Assembly (NCBI RefSeq): GCF_000176175.1
Contig: NZ_ACZP01000014.1
Location: 930,001-994,000, forward strand
From: Vibrio furnissii CIP 102972
GTDB taxonomy: Bacteria; Pseudomonadota; Gammaproteobacteria; Enterobacterales; Vibrionaceae
Length of the DNA: 64,000 bases
Reading direction: 5' to 3'
Numbering within the stretch: the stretch's first letter is position 1; each line of letters begins with the position of its first letter. Shown in pieces: positions 9,428 to 18,143 of this stretch. The notes below the pieces were generated by a model. The model made no database searches, was not told where the DNA came from, and was given only the letters and a program-made list of their open reading frames with translations. Both the position numbers and the translations under genes were made by a program.

Positions 9428-10345
9428 ATGCCAAACAAATTTTTGCCCGTTGTGTTTATGTTGTCGTCAACCGCGAGCTTGTCAGTCACGGGGTTACTGA
9501 CCAAATATCTCACCACGGCCATTCCCGTGAGCCTGCTCAGTTTTCTTCGTTTTGCAGTGCCCGCATTGATTCTATGGGCAGTGCTGTCGATGACTCGTTT
9601 GAATGTCCCCAATCGCGCCATGTGGAAGCCGTTGGCGGTGCGGGCGATTTGCCTTGCCACGTGTCAGTTGTGCTTTATTTATTCGTTGCAGCATCTGTCG
9701 TTGGTGGAAAGTGTGGTGTTGTTCAGCACTGGGCCTTTGTTCATTCCGTTGTTAGAAAAACTCATCTTTGGTGTGCGCATGCCTTGGGCGACTGTGTTGG
9801 GCTTGGTCGCAACGTTTTGCGGGGTGCTGCTGCTGTCGGGCAATGTCGCGCAAATTGAGTGGCGACCAGAGCTGATGGCGGGGTTGTTCGCGGGCCTGTT
9901 TAATGCGGGGTCTCAATTGAGTTTGTATCGCGCTTCGAAAAGCAGTATGCGTTCGGCGGAAATTAATGTGTGGAGTTTTACCATGGCGGCCGTGTTGCTG
10001 CTGCCGATGCTGAGCATGGTGCCGTGGCACGATGCGCATCAGGTGGTGTTCGACCGTCACCTCGCACTGATCGCTGTCACGATGGTGGCGGTGTCGCTGC
10101 TGGTGATCAACACACAGGTATTCCGTGCCAAAGCCTACCGCTTGGCAGCGTCGGGTTCGCAACTTGCGCCCTTGATCTTTACCAATTTGCTATTCACGGC
10201 GGCGCTGCAACTGCTGTTTTTCAATGTCACTTACACGCCTGCACAAAAGCTGGGATTGGCGCTGATTATCGTGGCGACGGTGAGCACCAGCGTGTTACCC
10301 AAGTTATGGAAGGCGGCGGTGACGCACAAATTGCATTCTGCTTAA
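9428..10345 (+). CDS. EamA/DMT-family transporter
   Basis: 305 residues, about ten transmembrane helices, arranged as two EamA repeats. The ATG at 9428 is preferred because AAGGAG sits at 9416-9421; the frame is open further upstream without a comparable site. DMT transporters export amino acids, nucleosides or other small metabolites. The divergent LysR gene probably regulates it. The substrate cannot be read from sequence. The gene ends before a bidirectional terminator. Confidence 0.88.
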   Translation: MPNKFLPVVFMLSSTASLSVTGLLTKYLTTAIPVSLLSFLRFAVPALILWAVLSMTRLNVPNRAMWKPLAVRAICLATCQLCFIYSLQHLSLVESVVLFSTGPLFIPLLEKLIFGVRMPWATVLGLVATFCGVLLLSGNVAQIEWRPELMAGLFAGLFNAGSQLSLYRASKSSMRSAEINVWSFTMAAVLLLPMLSMVPWHDAHQVVFDRHLALIAVTMVAVSLLVINTQVFRAKAYRLAASGSQLAPLIFTNLLFTAALQLLFFNVTYTPAQKLGLALIIVATVSTSVLPKLWKAAVTHKLHSA

Positions 10346-10428
10346 GCCAATGGAGTTAAGCCAATGGGGCTTGCCATGAAAAGAATCAAGCGAATCAAAG
10401 CGCGGAAAAGTCATTGATGAAGCAAGAG

Positions 10429-10451
10429 AAAAGGGGCGAATCGCCCCTTTT
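10429..10451. terminator. Bidirectional intrinsic terminator
   Basis: AAAAGGGGCGA (10429-10439) pairs with TCGCCCCTTTT (10441-10451), with A and T tracts on both sides, between two convergent genes. Confidence 0.9.
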
Positions 10452-10492
10452 TTGATCGCCCGCTTACTGTGGGTGACGGTGTTTCGGCTGGC

Positions 10493-11602
10493 TCAGTGCA
10501 CGCGATCATCGGCGACTAAGCCGTAAGGCAGGCTACTGAACACCTCGGGTTGATGCTGAATGGTTGGCGCGTCGTGCACGCCTTTCCAATCGAGCAGCAT
10601 GATGGCCAACACATTGCGATGTTCCCCTTCAGAGACATTGGTGCTGCCGGTGGTTGATGGCACCATGCCTGCGTCTTGGTTGACGGCCTGTTGAATGGCT
10701 TGGCGTGTTTTCTCAACCACGGGATCGTCATCCAACCCTGCCAGCAGAAAGGAAATGCCGACTTCTGCAATGATGTCCTCTTTCGCGCGCTGCAAAATGG
10801 TGTCGATGTTGGCGCGATAATAGTCGTAAATCCATTGATACTGCTTTTCGCTCACGGTGTGCTGATAGTATTGCGAATCGGCAAAAATAATGTGGGTCAT
10901 GCCATAGAGTTTGTTGCCGTATTGCTGGCTTGAAAGTGCGCTGTCTTTGTGGTCTGGATAGGTGTTGCGGAACGCCTCAATGAAGTCGTCCACCACGTCT
11001 TGTTCACCCAATTGACGCAGCCAGTACACTTGGTTGGCGAGCTGCGCAGCCCACGCTTCAATCATGGGGGCGTTGGTGGCGTACTTGCGAAAATCATAAC
11101 GACGAATCACGTCTCGCAGCTTTTGATCGTCGATGTGCTTGAGGCCGTACTCGTTGGCTCTGGCCATCGAACCGAGTAAGTCGATGCCCAAATACAAGTA
11201 TTCGGGCATGCTCTGAGACACCTGATAACGCAGCATGGAGCGCTCGTCTGTCTCATCTTGGTAGTCTGCTAATTCTTGTTGTGCATAACGGGCAATTTGC
11301 TCAGGTGTGTGCACCTCAGCGGCAAAATAGTTCAAACGACTCGCGACCCGCGCCATGTCGCTCCACACCGCGGCTGAGTATTTGTGATCAAGCGTTTGAC
11401 GATACATCCGCAGGCCATAATGCCCCTCTTTAAAGGCCGGCAAGGTGAACAATTGGCTTTCGTAAGTATGACGGATTTGATCGGCGGTGTGCGCGTACGG
11501 CGTGCCTGCGGTGGCAGGAACCGTTTGGGCTAGTACGCCAATCGAGGGAATCAACAAAGCGCTGCTCAACAGGAGCGCCAAACTGGTTTTACGCAACGAC
11601 AT
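10493..11602 (-). CDS. Exported protein of unknown function (possibly DUF3541)
   Basis: About 369 residues starting with a clear Sec signal peptide (MSLRKTSLALLLSSALLIPS, with a likely cleavage after VLA). This favours the ATG at 11602 over the one at 11635. The mature part is mostly helical with many Tyr, Gln and His residues and no recognised catalytic motif. The composition and length recall Vibrio proteins annotated DUF3541, but this is from memory and not secure. Probably periplasmic. No operon partner: the next gene upstream is 106 bases away on the same strand. Confidence 0.7.
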   Translation of the reverse strand: MSLRKTSLALLLSSALLIPSIGVLAQTVPATAGTPYAHTADQIRHTYESQLFTLPAFKEGHYGLRMYRQTLDHKYSAAVWSDMARVASRLNYFAAEVHTPEQIARYAQQELADYQDETDERSMLRYQVSQSMPEYLYLGIDLLGSMARANEYGLKHIDDQKLRDVIRRYDFRKYATNAPMIEAWAAQLANQVYWLRQLGEQDVVDDFIEAFRNTYPDHKDSALSSQQYGNKLYGMTHIIFADSQYYQHTVSEKQYQWIYDYYRANIDTILQRAKEDIIAEVGISFLLAGLDDDPVVEKTRQAIQQAVNQDAGMVPSTTGSTNVSEGEHRNVLAIMLLDWKGVHDAPTIQHQPEVFSSLPYGLVADDRVH

Positions 11603-11708
11603 AGTGAACCGAGAGTGAACCGAACATAACGTCATACGTTACGCCGGTGAAAATGCATTCGCGTGAGGAATGAGTCAGCGTTGTGTGAAAAACCACCGAA
11701 GTGTGGGG

Positions 11709-12323
11709 TTAACACTCATCTCGAATATGACGAAATGTGAGATTAATGCGTGGGGCTTTTGCGCGAACGGTTTTGGGAAGGCTATGTTGCCAATCATGCT
11801 GGGTGTCGCCTGCCATCACCAACAGCGAGCCGTGACCTAACGTCAGCTCAAATTTCTCTTTGGTGTGCAGATGGCGTAACACGAAACGGCGCGACTCCCC
11901 CAATGAGAGCGATGCGATAACCGGTTGGCGCCCGAGCTCTGGCTCGTTGTCTTGGTGCCAGCCCATGGAATCGCGCCCATCCCGATACAAATTGGCAAGT
12001 ACGGAATTGAACGTGCACCCCGCCATGGCTTCACAGCGCGCTTTCAACGCTGCCAGTAATGGTGTCCACGGCGTTGGCTGCATGGTCAAACCTGAGTATG
12101 TATAAGCTTTCTCGCCATACCAAGCTTGTAAGCGAGGTTGTAGCACTGACTTGCCAAACAAGGTGATCGCCTGTTGCTGCCAATCCAATTCTGAAGTGAG
12201 TACGGAATATGCATGATCAGCCTCTTGCTCCGTGAGAAAATGTTCGACCCACAACAGGCGACTATTGGGCAACGTGAGCCATTGAGGTTCGTTTGCAAAC
12301 AGACTAAAGGTTTTAGATTCCAT
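11709..12323 (-). CDS. AlkB-like 2-oxoglutarate/Fe(II) dioxygenase
   Basis: 204 residues with the AlkB-family signature: LANLYRDGRDSMGWHQDNEPELG contains the iron-binding HxD, a second His occurs in TQHDWQHSLPKT, and RINLTFR supplies the arginine that binds 2-oxoglutarate. AlkB proteins remove alkyl lesions such as 1-methyladenine and 3-methylcytosine from DNA or RNA by oxidative demethylation. It is shorter than and distinct from classical E. coli AlkB and closer to the ALKBH2/3-like bacterial branch. It stands alone, with no ada or alkA neighbour. Confidence 0.9.
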   Translation of the reverse strand: MESKTFSLFANEPQWLTLPNSRLLWVEHFLTEQEADHAYSVLTSELDWQQQAITLFGKSVLQPRLQAWYGEKAYTYSGLTMQPTPWTPLLAALKARCEAMAGCTFNSVLANLYRDGRDSMGWHQDNEPELGRQPVIASLSLGESRRFVLRHLHTKEKFELTLGHGSLLVMAGDTQHDWQHSLPKTVRAKAPRINLTFRHIRDEC

Positions 12324-12455
12324 CGTTTATATCAATAAAATTGTCGTTTAGTGATAGATTTGCGGCGTGATTTGGTTATTCTAGCCGAGTAACCGCTATG
12401 CTAATAATAGATATCGAACCTGGCGCAATGAAAGCTGGGCAAAGCGAGGAGCTGC

Positions 12456-13817
12456 ATGAGTCACATCTCAGGCAAAAGGAAGTCTTTTCGAGCACTGTTT
12501 CTGCTGTTTATTCTCTCCTGTATTGGATTGATAGAGCTGCTCAACAATCATCAGATCATGTACATTCGCGACAGTTTACGGTCGCATGCACGTGAAGAGC
12601 TCTCATTGATTCGATTTCGGCTGGAAGCGTCGATTTTGTCCGATATCTACGTGGCCAATAGCCTTTCGACCTTAGTCACGCTCAGGCCCGATGTCCGCAT
12701 GCCGGACTGGGACAAACTCGCCACGCGCATCCTGCATGAAAGCAAACATTTGAAGGTGATTGGCCTTGCTCCCAATGACGTGATTCGCTATATCTTCCCC
12801 TACGAAGACAACAAAGCCGCCATGGGGCTTGATTATCGCACGGTGCCGAGCCAATGGGCGTCGATCGTAAAGGCACGCGACGTGAAACAGATCTTCATTG
12901 CCGGGCCTGTGAATTTGGTTCAAGGCGGTCGCGCGCTGATCGTGCGTATTCCGATTTTTACCGATCCACCCGCCAACCAAAACTATTGGGGCGTGTGCAG
13001 CATTGTGCTGGATTGGGAATCACTGTTTTTGGCGTCGGGGATTGAATCGTTCAATTATTCCTACGATTTCGCCATTCGCGGCATTGATAGTTCGGGGATG
13101 GACGGGAAGGTGTTCTATGGCCTGCAAAGTACGTTTGATAACGCCTTTGCCACGGAAACCGTGCATTTCCCTTATGGCAGTTGGGTTATCGCCGCCGCAG
13201 ACAAGCACGATCAGTTGCTGACCATTCCTTGGTATCAGTTGAACTTGATGCGTTTGATCGGCTACCCCGTGACGCTGCTGCTGGCGATGGCGTTTGTGGT
13301 CATTTATCGTTTGTATCGCACGGCCAATACACGGGCGATGCATGATGAACTGACGCGGTTGCCGAACCGTCGCTACTTTATGTTTACGCTGGAAAGCTTC
13401 TTTGAACGTGCGCGTCAATCTGCCGGGGGCGACAGCTTTGCGCTGCTCAACATCGACCTCGATAAATTTAAACTCATCAATGACACCTACGGCCACGCTG
13501 CAGGGGATAAAGTGTTGGTTGCGTGTGCAGAACGGCTCAAATCGGTGTTGCGTGCGTCGGATGTGATTGCACGTATCGGCGGCGACGAATTTTTGGTGCT
13601 GTTACCACGCATTGTCGAACACGATGTGAAAACCTTGATGGGCATGGTCGACACTGCGCTTTGTCACACGCCGGTAATTTATGAAGGGCATCTGATTGAT
13701 TTACATATCAGCATTGGCCACGCTGTGTATACAGATGACATCGACAGTACCGATGCGCTGCTCAAACTGGCTGATGAGCGAATGTACCATGCCAAACGGC
13801 GACAAAGCCGCCATTAG
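12456..13817 (+). CDS. Diguanylate cyclase with CHASE-like periplasmic sensor
   Basis: 453 residues: transmembrane helix at about 12-30, a periplasmic region of about 230 residues resembling CHASE sensors (HLKVIGLAPNDVIRYIFPYE, then ALIVRIPIF), a second helix (LIGYPVTLLLAMAFVVIY) near 270, and a C-terminal GGDEF domain with intact RIGGDEFLVL. The inhibitory site RASD lies exactly five residues before GGDEF, so feedback inhibition by c-di-GMP is expected. A GGAG ribosome site precedes the ATG. It is followed 33 bases later by the DUF962 gene, possibly co-transcribed. Confidence 0.9.
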   Translation: MSHISGKRKSFRALFLLFILSCIGLIELLNNHQIMYIRDSLRSHAREELSLIRFRLEASILSDIYVANSLSTLVTLRPDVRMPDWDKLATRILHESKHLKVIGLAPNDVIRYIFPYEDNKAAMGLDYRTVPSQWASIVKARDVKQIFIAGPVNLVQGGRALIVRIPIFTDPPANQNYWGVCSIVLDWESLFLASGIESFNYSYDFAIRGIDSSGMDGKVFYGLQSTFDNAFATETVHFPYGSWVIAAADKHDQLLTIPWYQLNLMRLIGYPVTLLLAMAFVVIYRLYRTANTRAMHDELTRLPNRRYFMFTLESFFERARQSAGGDSFALLNIDLDKFKLINDTYGHAAGDKVLVACAERLKSVLRASDVIARIGGDEFLVLLPRIVEHDVKTLMGMVDTALCHTPVIYEGHLIDLHISIGHAVYTDDIDSTDALLKLADERMYHAKRRQSRH

Positions 13818-13850
13818 CCCCGTCGAACTCTCGTTATTCAAGGATGAATC

Positions 13851-14285
13851 ATGCGAACTCTCGAACAGTGGCTGGACGCGTATGCCGTCAGCCACCAACA
13901 TCCCACCAATCAAGCCATTCACCATATCGCGGTGCCGGGGATTTATTTATCCATCGTGGGGTTGATCTGGTCGTTACCGTCCCTCTCACCGCTGGGGATG
14001 GACATTCACTGGATTTGGCTGGTGAGTGTGCCGGTCTTGTGGTTTTACGCCCGACTCTCGATGGCGGTGTGTTTGATGATGCTGGGGTTTACGCTGGCGT
14101 GCATCGGATTGGCGTGGAGCGTTGAGGCGATGGCGCTCCCCTTGGCGGCGTTGTCGTTTGCGCTGTTTGTACTGCTATGGGGCGCGCAATTTGTTGGCCA
14201 TCGGATTGAAGGCAAGAAACCGTCCTTTTTTGCCGACCTACAGTTTCTGCTTATCGGCCCGTTGTGGGTGTTCTATAAGCATTAA
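13851..14285 (+). CDS. DUF962/Mpo1-like membrane protein
   Basis: 144 residues with four hydrophobic segments and the conserved family features HPTNQAIHHIAVP near the N-terminus and GAQFVGHRIEGKKPSFF near the C-terminus, whose histidines are iron ligands in the yeast homologue. Yeast Mpo1 is an Fe(II) dioxygenase that alpha-oxidises 2-hydroxy fatty acids; the bacterial role is not established. An AAGGATGA precedes the ATG. The gene lies directly after a diguanylate cyclase gene and may share its transcript. Confidence 0.85.
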   Translation: MRTLEQWLDAYAVSHQHPTNQAIHHIAVPGIYLSIVGLIWSLPSLSPLGMDIHWIWLVSVPVLWFYARLSMAVCLMMLGFTLACIGLAWSVEAMALPLAALSFALFVLLWGAQFVGHRIEGKKPSFFADLQFLLIGPLWVFYKH

Positions 14286-14439
14286 AGTGCAAGCAAAAAG
14301 TCCCATATGCTATTTGCAAACTGCATATATTCGCAATTTGCAATTCAATTATGATATCTGTTGTAATGAAACCGGTGAAAAAGTAACCGAAACCCGCAGT
14401 TTTCGTGGATTTAAAAGTTGGCACGCTATGTGCTTTATA

Positions 14440-14549
14440 TAAATCGACCCTTCTAAGCCGAGGGTCACCTAGCCAACTGACGTTGTTAGTGAACCTTCTT
14501 GTTCACACATATATATGGCCAATCGCGCTTATTGCGATTGGCTTTTTTT
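14440..14549 (+). ncRNA. Candidate structured small RNA or 3' UTR with several hairpins and a terminator
   Basis: Non-coding stretch with consecutive inverted repeats: GACCCT/AGGGTC (14446-14466), CTAGCCAAC/GTTGTTAG (about 14469-14488), GTGAAC/GTTCAC (14489-14506), then the terminator stem at 14518-14542. So many adjacent stems in 110 bases is unusual for spacer DNA. It could be an independent small RNA, with a possible TATGAT -10 near 14351, or a processed 3' UTR of the DUF962 gene. The identity is not known to me. Confidence 0.45.
14518..14549 (+). terminator. Intrinsic terminator
   Basis: GCCAATCGC (14518-14526) pairs perfectly with GCGATTGGC (14534-14542), seven-base loop, followed by seven T residues on the plus strand. 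Confidence 0.9.
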
Positions 14550-14556
14550 ATGCCTG

Positions 14557-16071
14557 TCATCCACCGCATTTCTCATAACAACTCGGCTTCCTCGGACACA
14601 CCGCGCCGCGCGAGCAAATCAATCGCGCATCATTTTCAATCCCGCGTTCGATCCAGTTGATGTTTAAGATCTTGGCGATGGTCAGCAGATCTTTTTTGAT
14701 ATGACGTGGGATCACCGTACTGCCGCCTTGACTCACGCAAGAAGCTTTGAGTTCTTCGGCGATTGAACGCGCATCACCGCCTTGCGCCGCAATGGCTGGG
14801 TTCAGGTCGATGCCCGCGCACAGCACGCGGTTGTTGCCCGCAGGATCAATCATGTTGACCGATTCACAGCAGTAAATTCGCGGCTCATCACCAACATTCA
14901 AAATGGAGATCTGCGCGGAGCTGACATCTTGCGGTTCAGAAAGACGGCGGAACACTGCCCAGTGCTGGCAGGGGTCGTTCACTTTACGCATGTTGCCCCA
15001 AGGCAAAGGAATGCCATTACCGCGATACACGGCTTTGAGTTTGCCTTCGCCGTAGGCGTCGAAATAGTGCCAATGCGGATACGGCGAGACCACCGTCATG
15101 CGGCGCATCGCCACTGACGGTGAAACGCCGGCCTTTTTGTGAACGTCAATTTCATAGCCATTGCGGTCAAGCAATTGACGAAATGGCACTTTAGGGCACA
15201 GCAAAGCGCCAGCAAAGAAACTCGATTCGAAGTCGCGCCATGCTTGCAAAATATCTTGCGAGTTGAGTTCTGACGTCGGTTGTGCGTCTTGCTCTTCCCA
15301 CCCTTGCGTATGGCCGACAGAAAGGACGCTCTTGAGGCCATCTTTGCTGTGCAGCACGTTGTGGCCGATGTATACCGCCAAATCGTATTTGAGCCGCGTG
15401 GGGTAGTGACGCAAAATCTCATTAAGATAGATGGTGCCCGGCGGTTCAAAGAACGATGTCACCAACTGTTTCGCGCTCACACCCAATTCATCAACCACAT
15501 CGTGCGGCGTGCGTTGTACCCAACGAATGGTCAGGCCAAGGCTTTTCGCAATATCAAACAGATCTTCCACCGCTAAATTCAGTCGCTTTAAACCGACGTC
15601 TTCTGCCGCTCGTTCCAGATCTGGAAAGTGGTTTTGCAAGCTTTCTTGGTGCGCGCGAATCAGCAAGTGAGCGAACTGACGCCCGGTGATGCCGGTTTGA
15701 GACAGCATTTCGGGAATCGCAATTTGCAGAATGTCGTTGGAGAACAGAAAGCTCGGTTCCAACGCCATACCGCTGATGCCACCGCGGTTGCCTTTGTCGG
15801 GGGTGATGTCGGCTTGCTCGGGTTCATCGTCCAGAAACCATGCGGGATCTTTTTGGAATACTTCGGCGATCACTTCCAACATTTCGACGCTGGGCACACG
15901 TTTTCCGCGCTCAATCATCGACAGGTACGAAACCGAAGGGGCGTACTCCGGATTGATGCGAATGCAACGCGCCGACAGATCTTCCATCGTTAAGTGGTTG
16001 CGTTTCCTTAAGTTTCTCACTTTAGTTCCCAAAAAATGAGATTGTCTAACTAAGCTTTTTGACACGGCCAT
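14557..16071 (-). CDS. XRE-family regulator with large C-terminal domain (ScfR/RamB-like, probably DUF3612)
   Basis: 504 residues. An N-terminal helix-turn-helix (LGTKVRNLRKRNHLTMEDLS, then SVSYLSMIERGKRVPSVEML; residues about 13-65) is followed by a large domain with YIGHNVLH, similar to the metallopeptidase-like core of short-chain fatty-acyl regulators but lacking the HExxH glutamate. The C-terminus has a cysteine cluster (CSRGAVCPRKPSCYEKC) that may bind metal. Such regulators control acetate/propionate metabolism. The start codon lies directly beside a three-copy repeat that covers the place of its ribosome site, which shows no good Shine-Dalgarno; autoregulation is likely. It is divergent from the gene at 16230. 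Confidence 0.82.
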   Translation of the reverse strand: MAVSKSLVRQSHFLGTKVRNLRKRNHLTMEDLSARCIRINPEYAPSVSYLSMIERGKRVPSVEMLEVIAEVFQKDPAWFLDDEPEQADITPDKGNRGGISGMALEPSFLFSNDILQIAIPEMLSQTGITGRQFAHLLIRAHQESLQNHFPDLERAAEDVGLKRLNLAVEDLFDIAKSLGLTIRWVQRTPHDVVDELGVSAKQLVTSFFEPPGTIYLNEILRHYPTRLKYDLAVYIGHNVLHSKDGLKSVLSVGHTQGWEEQDAQPTSELNSQDILQAWRDFESSFFAGALLCPKVPFRQLLDRNGYEIDVHKKAGVSPSVAMRRMTVVSPYPHWHYFDAYGEGKLKAVYRGNGIPLPWGNMRKVNDPCQHWAVFRRLSEPQDVSSAQISILNVGDEPRIYCCESVNMIDPAGNNRVLCAGIDLNPAIAAQGGDARSIAEELKASCVSQGGSTVIPRHIKKDLLTIAKILNINWIERGIENDARLICSRGAVCPRKPSCYEKCGG

Positions 16072-16072
16072 T

Positions 16073-16110
16073 TTGTAAAATTCACATTGTAAAATTTTTG
16101 TTGTGAAATT
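16073..16110. promoter_or_regulatory. Three 14-bp-spaced operator-like repeats between divergent genes
   Basis: TTGTAAAATT occurs at 16073-16082 and 16087-16096, and TTGTGAAATT at 16101-16110, with exactly 14 bases between starts. The array lies immediately upstream of the XRE/ScfR-like regulator start and about 120 bases before the divergent gene, so it is the best candidate for that regulator's binding site. Confidence 0.5.
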
Positions 16111-16229
16111 GTAGTTAAAAATCCGCTAGTCTACAAATTAAGCAAGTCACAAACTTGACCGAAAATTAAACGCAAGTTTGGAATATTTGCTCTAGGACGA
16201 AATCTAATGTTATCCATGAGGGAAAGACG

Positions 16230-16808
16230 ATGAATATGCTGACTTTCGATAAAACAGAAATCCAAAAACAACAGAAACCCTTTATCGCTGAAGCAGTCTT
16301 CGCCGTCGAGACAATCAGCGCAAACCAGCAACGTGAAAAACAGCTGAAAGCGAAGCAATTGCTTGACCGTTTGTTCCCGTTGGAAACAGGGTCACACCAG
16401 GACGTTACCAGCTACGTGATTGATTACCACCATGTCTTGGCGTATTTCAAAGACGGTCGCCACAGTGGCTTGAAGCATCCGAAACACTTCATTGCGTTTA
16501 CCGGTGGCAAAGATAACCCATGTTCGATTCTGTTCCGTGACGGCAGCGGCTGCCACGTGGAAGTGATGCTGGGGTGTCAGAAAGGCACGGGGTGTGTTGA
16601 GTTGGTGGAGATTGACGACATTCAATTGGAAACCTGCACCACGTTCACACAAATGAGCGAGGACACCACGCCTACCGCCGCGATGCGTCACTGGATCAGT
16701 CTGATCAAAGGGGATGAACGCGGTAAACCGCAGGCTTGCAGTGAAGACAAAGAATACACCGCGAAAAGCGGCGAAGATTACTACTTAAACTACTGCTTCA
16801 ACCTGTAA
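16230..16808 (+). CDS. Conserved-looking protein of unknown function, divergent from the XRE regulator
   Basis: 192 residues, soluble, no signal peptide. A GAGGGAAA ribosome site precedes the ATG. Residues 60-140 contain the distinctive stretch YHHVLAYFKDGRHSGLKHPK and CQKGTGCVELVEIDD, with several cysteines (six or more) and histidines spread through the protein. I do not recognise the family. Its divergent position suggests control by the large XRE regulator, hence a possible link with short-chain acyl or glyoxylate-type metabolism; that is inference only. It ends at a strong bidirectional terminator. Confidence 0.65.
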   Translation: MNMLTFDKTEIQKQQKPFIAEAVFAVETISANQQREKQLKAKQLLDRLFPLETGSHQDVTSYVIDYHHVLAYFKDGRHSGLKHPKHFIAFTGGKDNPCSILFRDGSGCHVEVMLGCQKGTGCVELVEIDDIQLETCTTFTQMSEDTTPTAAMRHWISLIKGDERGKPQACSEDKEYTAKSGEDYYLNYCFNL

Positions 16809-16840
16809 TTCATTCTTCCTGATGAAATGCTCTCCATAAA

Positions 16841-16866
16841 AAAATCCTCCCAACGGGGAGGATTTT
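16841..16866. terminator. Bidirectional intrinsic terminator
   Basis: AAAATCCTCCC (16841-16851) pairs with GGGAGGATTTT (16856-16866) around a four-base loop, preceded by more A residues; it separates two convergent genes. Confidence 0.9.
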
Positions 16867-16925
16867 CTATATCTATCTATTTCTACTGTTGTTGATGTCG
16901 CTCCGGTGGCGCTGACCGTGAGCAG

Positions 16926-17942
16926 CTACAGTGGCATCACACGGTTACGGCCAAGATTTTTTGCTTCGTAGAGCATCTTGTCGGCGCGATCGATGAGCAT
17001 ATCCAACGTGTCATTGGGTTCGCTTTCTGCCACGCCAAACGACGCCGTAATGTTCCCGACTTGCATGCCAGTGCGGCGATCGCGCACGCTCAACTTTTCA
17101 ATGGAACGACGCAGGGCATCCGCAAACTGACGCGCGCTGCGCAGTGAACGATTCGGCACCAGTAAGGCAAACTCTTCGCCGCCAAAACGATACGCCGTAA
17201 TGCCTTCACGGCAGCTCGATTGAATGCGTTTGGCCAGCGCGCGAATGACGGTATCGCCAAATAGGTGGCCAAAATCGTCGTTGTAGGTTTTGAAGTGGTC
17301 AATATCAAGCAGCACAATGCTGATGGATTGCTGCGCATGCAGCATGGCGCTCAAGTCGTCGTCAAATGAGCGACGGTTGTACAATCCGGATAAGCCATCA
17401 AACAGGGCATCTTTTTGCACTTCGGCCAATTGGGTTTTCAGGCGCGTGATCTCTTCGCTGGCGTTTTTTAACTGACTGTTGAGAAAGCGTGTCGAGTGGC
17501 GAATATCGCGTGATTCACTTACCAGTTGGCGGATCAGCGTCATCACTTCTTCAATCGACAAGTTCTCGTTTTCAACCCGTTCCAGATCGCGAAAGCTTTT
17601 ATCAATAATGGCTTCAAACGCCGTGGTGTCGGTCATGGTGTCCGACATGGAACTGGCGACTTCGCTCACCAGCAGCTCAATATTGGCGCGCAGATCGCCC
17701 ACGCTGGTTTCGGCTTTGCTGGCAATAAATTGTTTGTAAAGGTAGTCGCCAGATGCTGGCGGGCATAGCCCGAAGTTGTCTAATACAACATCCATTTCCT
17801 GGTTGAGACGAGGAATGGTGTTGTCGACATAGGTGTACCAAAGGGCGTAGTTAGCCGGTGTTGCCGCGACATGATGTTTCATCATCAGCGGAACAGCCTT
17901 TTTTAAATTCGATGTGGATTTCTTAAAGTCGTCGTCAGTCAT
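16926..17942 (-). CDS. Cytoplasmic diguanylate cyclase (GGDEF domain)
   Basis: 338 residues without membrane helices. The N-terminal 170 residues are helical (FKKSTSNLKKAVPLMMKHHV, then HSTRFLNSQLKNASEEITRL, coiled-coil-like before the catalytic domain). The GGDEF domain is intact: DGLSGLYNRRSFD, LLDIDHFKTYND and RFGGEEFALL. The I-site position reads REGI, so an RxxD inhibitory site is missing. The N-terminal layout resembles a family of soluble Vibrio cyclases, but no specific symbol can be assigned. Monocistronic. Confidence 0.9.
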   Translation of the reverse strand: MTDDDFKKSTSNLKKAVPLMMKHHVAATPANYALWYTYVDNTIPRLNQEMDVVLDNFGLCPPASGDYLYKQFIASKAETSVGDLRANIELLVSEVASSMSDTMTDTTAFEAIIDKSFRDLERVENENLSIEEVMTLIRQLVSESRDIRHSTRFLNSQLKNASEEITRLKTQLAEVQKDALFDGLSGLYNRRSFDDDLSAMLHAQQSISIVLLDIDHFKTYNDDFGHLFGDTVIRALAKRIQSSCREGITAYRFGGEEFALLVPNRSLRSARQFADALRRSIEKLSVRDRRTGMQVGNITASFGVAESEPNDTLDMLIDRADKMLYEAKNLGRNRVMPL

Positions 17943-18143
17943 TATGGGGCGTAATGTTAGGCACCTAAACTCAATACGCTAAGATTAGCGGATCTCGCCT
18001 CTAAACGCCGCAAAAAAACCGAGGGAAAGTGAGGGTAATTCGAACGATTGTAGGTTTATCGTTGCTCTCTGTGACCAATCGCACGCATTCTTGTGTGCTG
18101 CAAAGGGGGCGGGCAAGCGCTTTATGACACTTGCCCATCCTCA

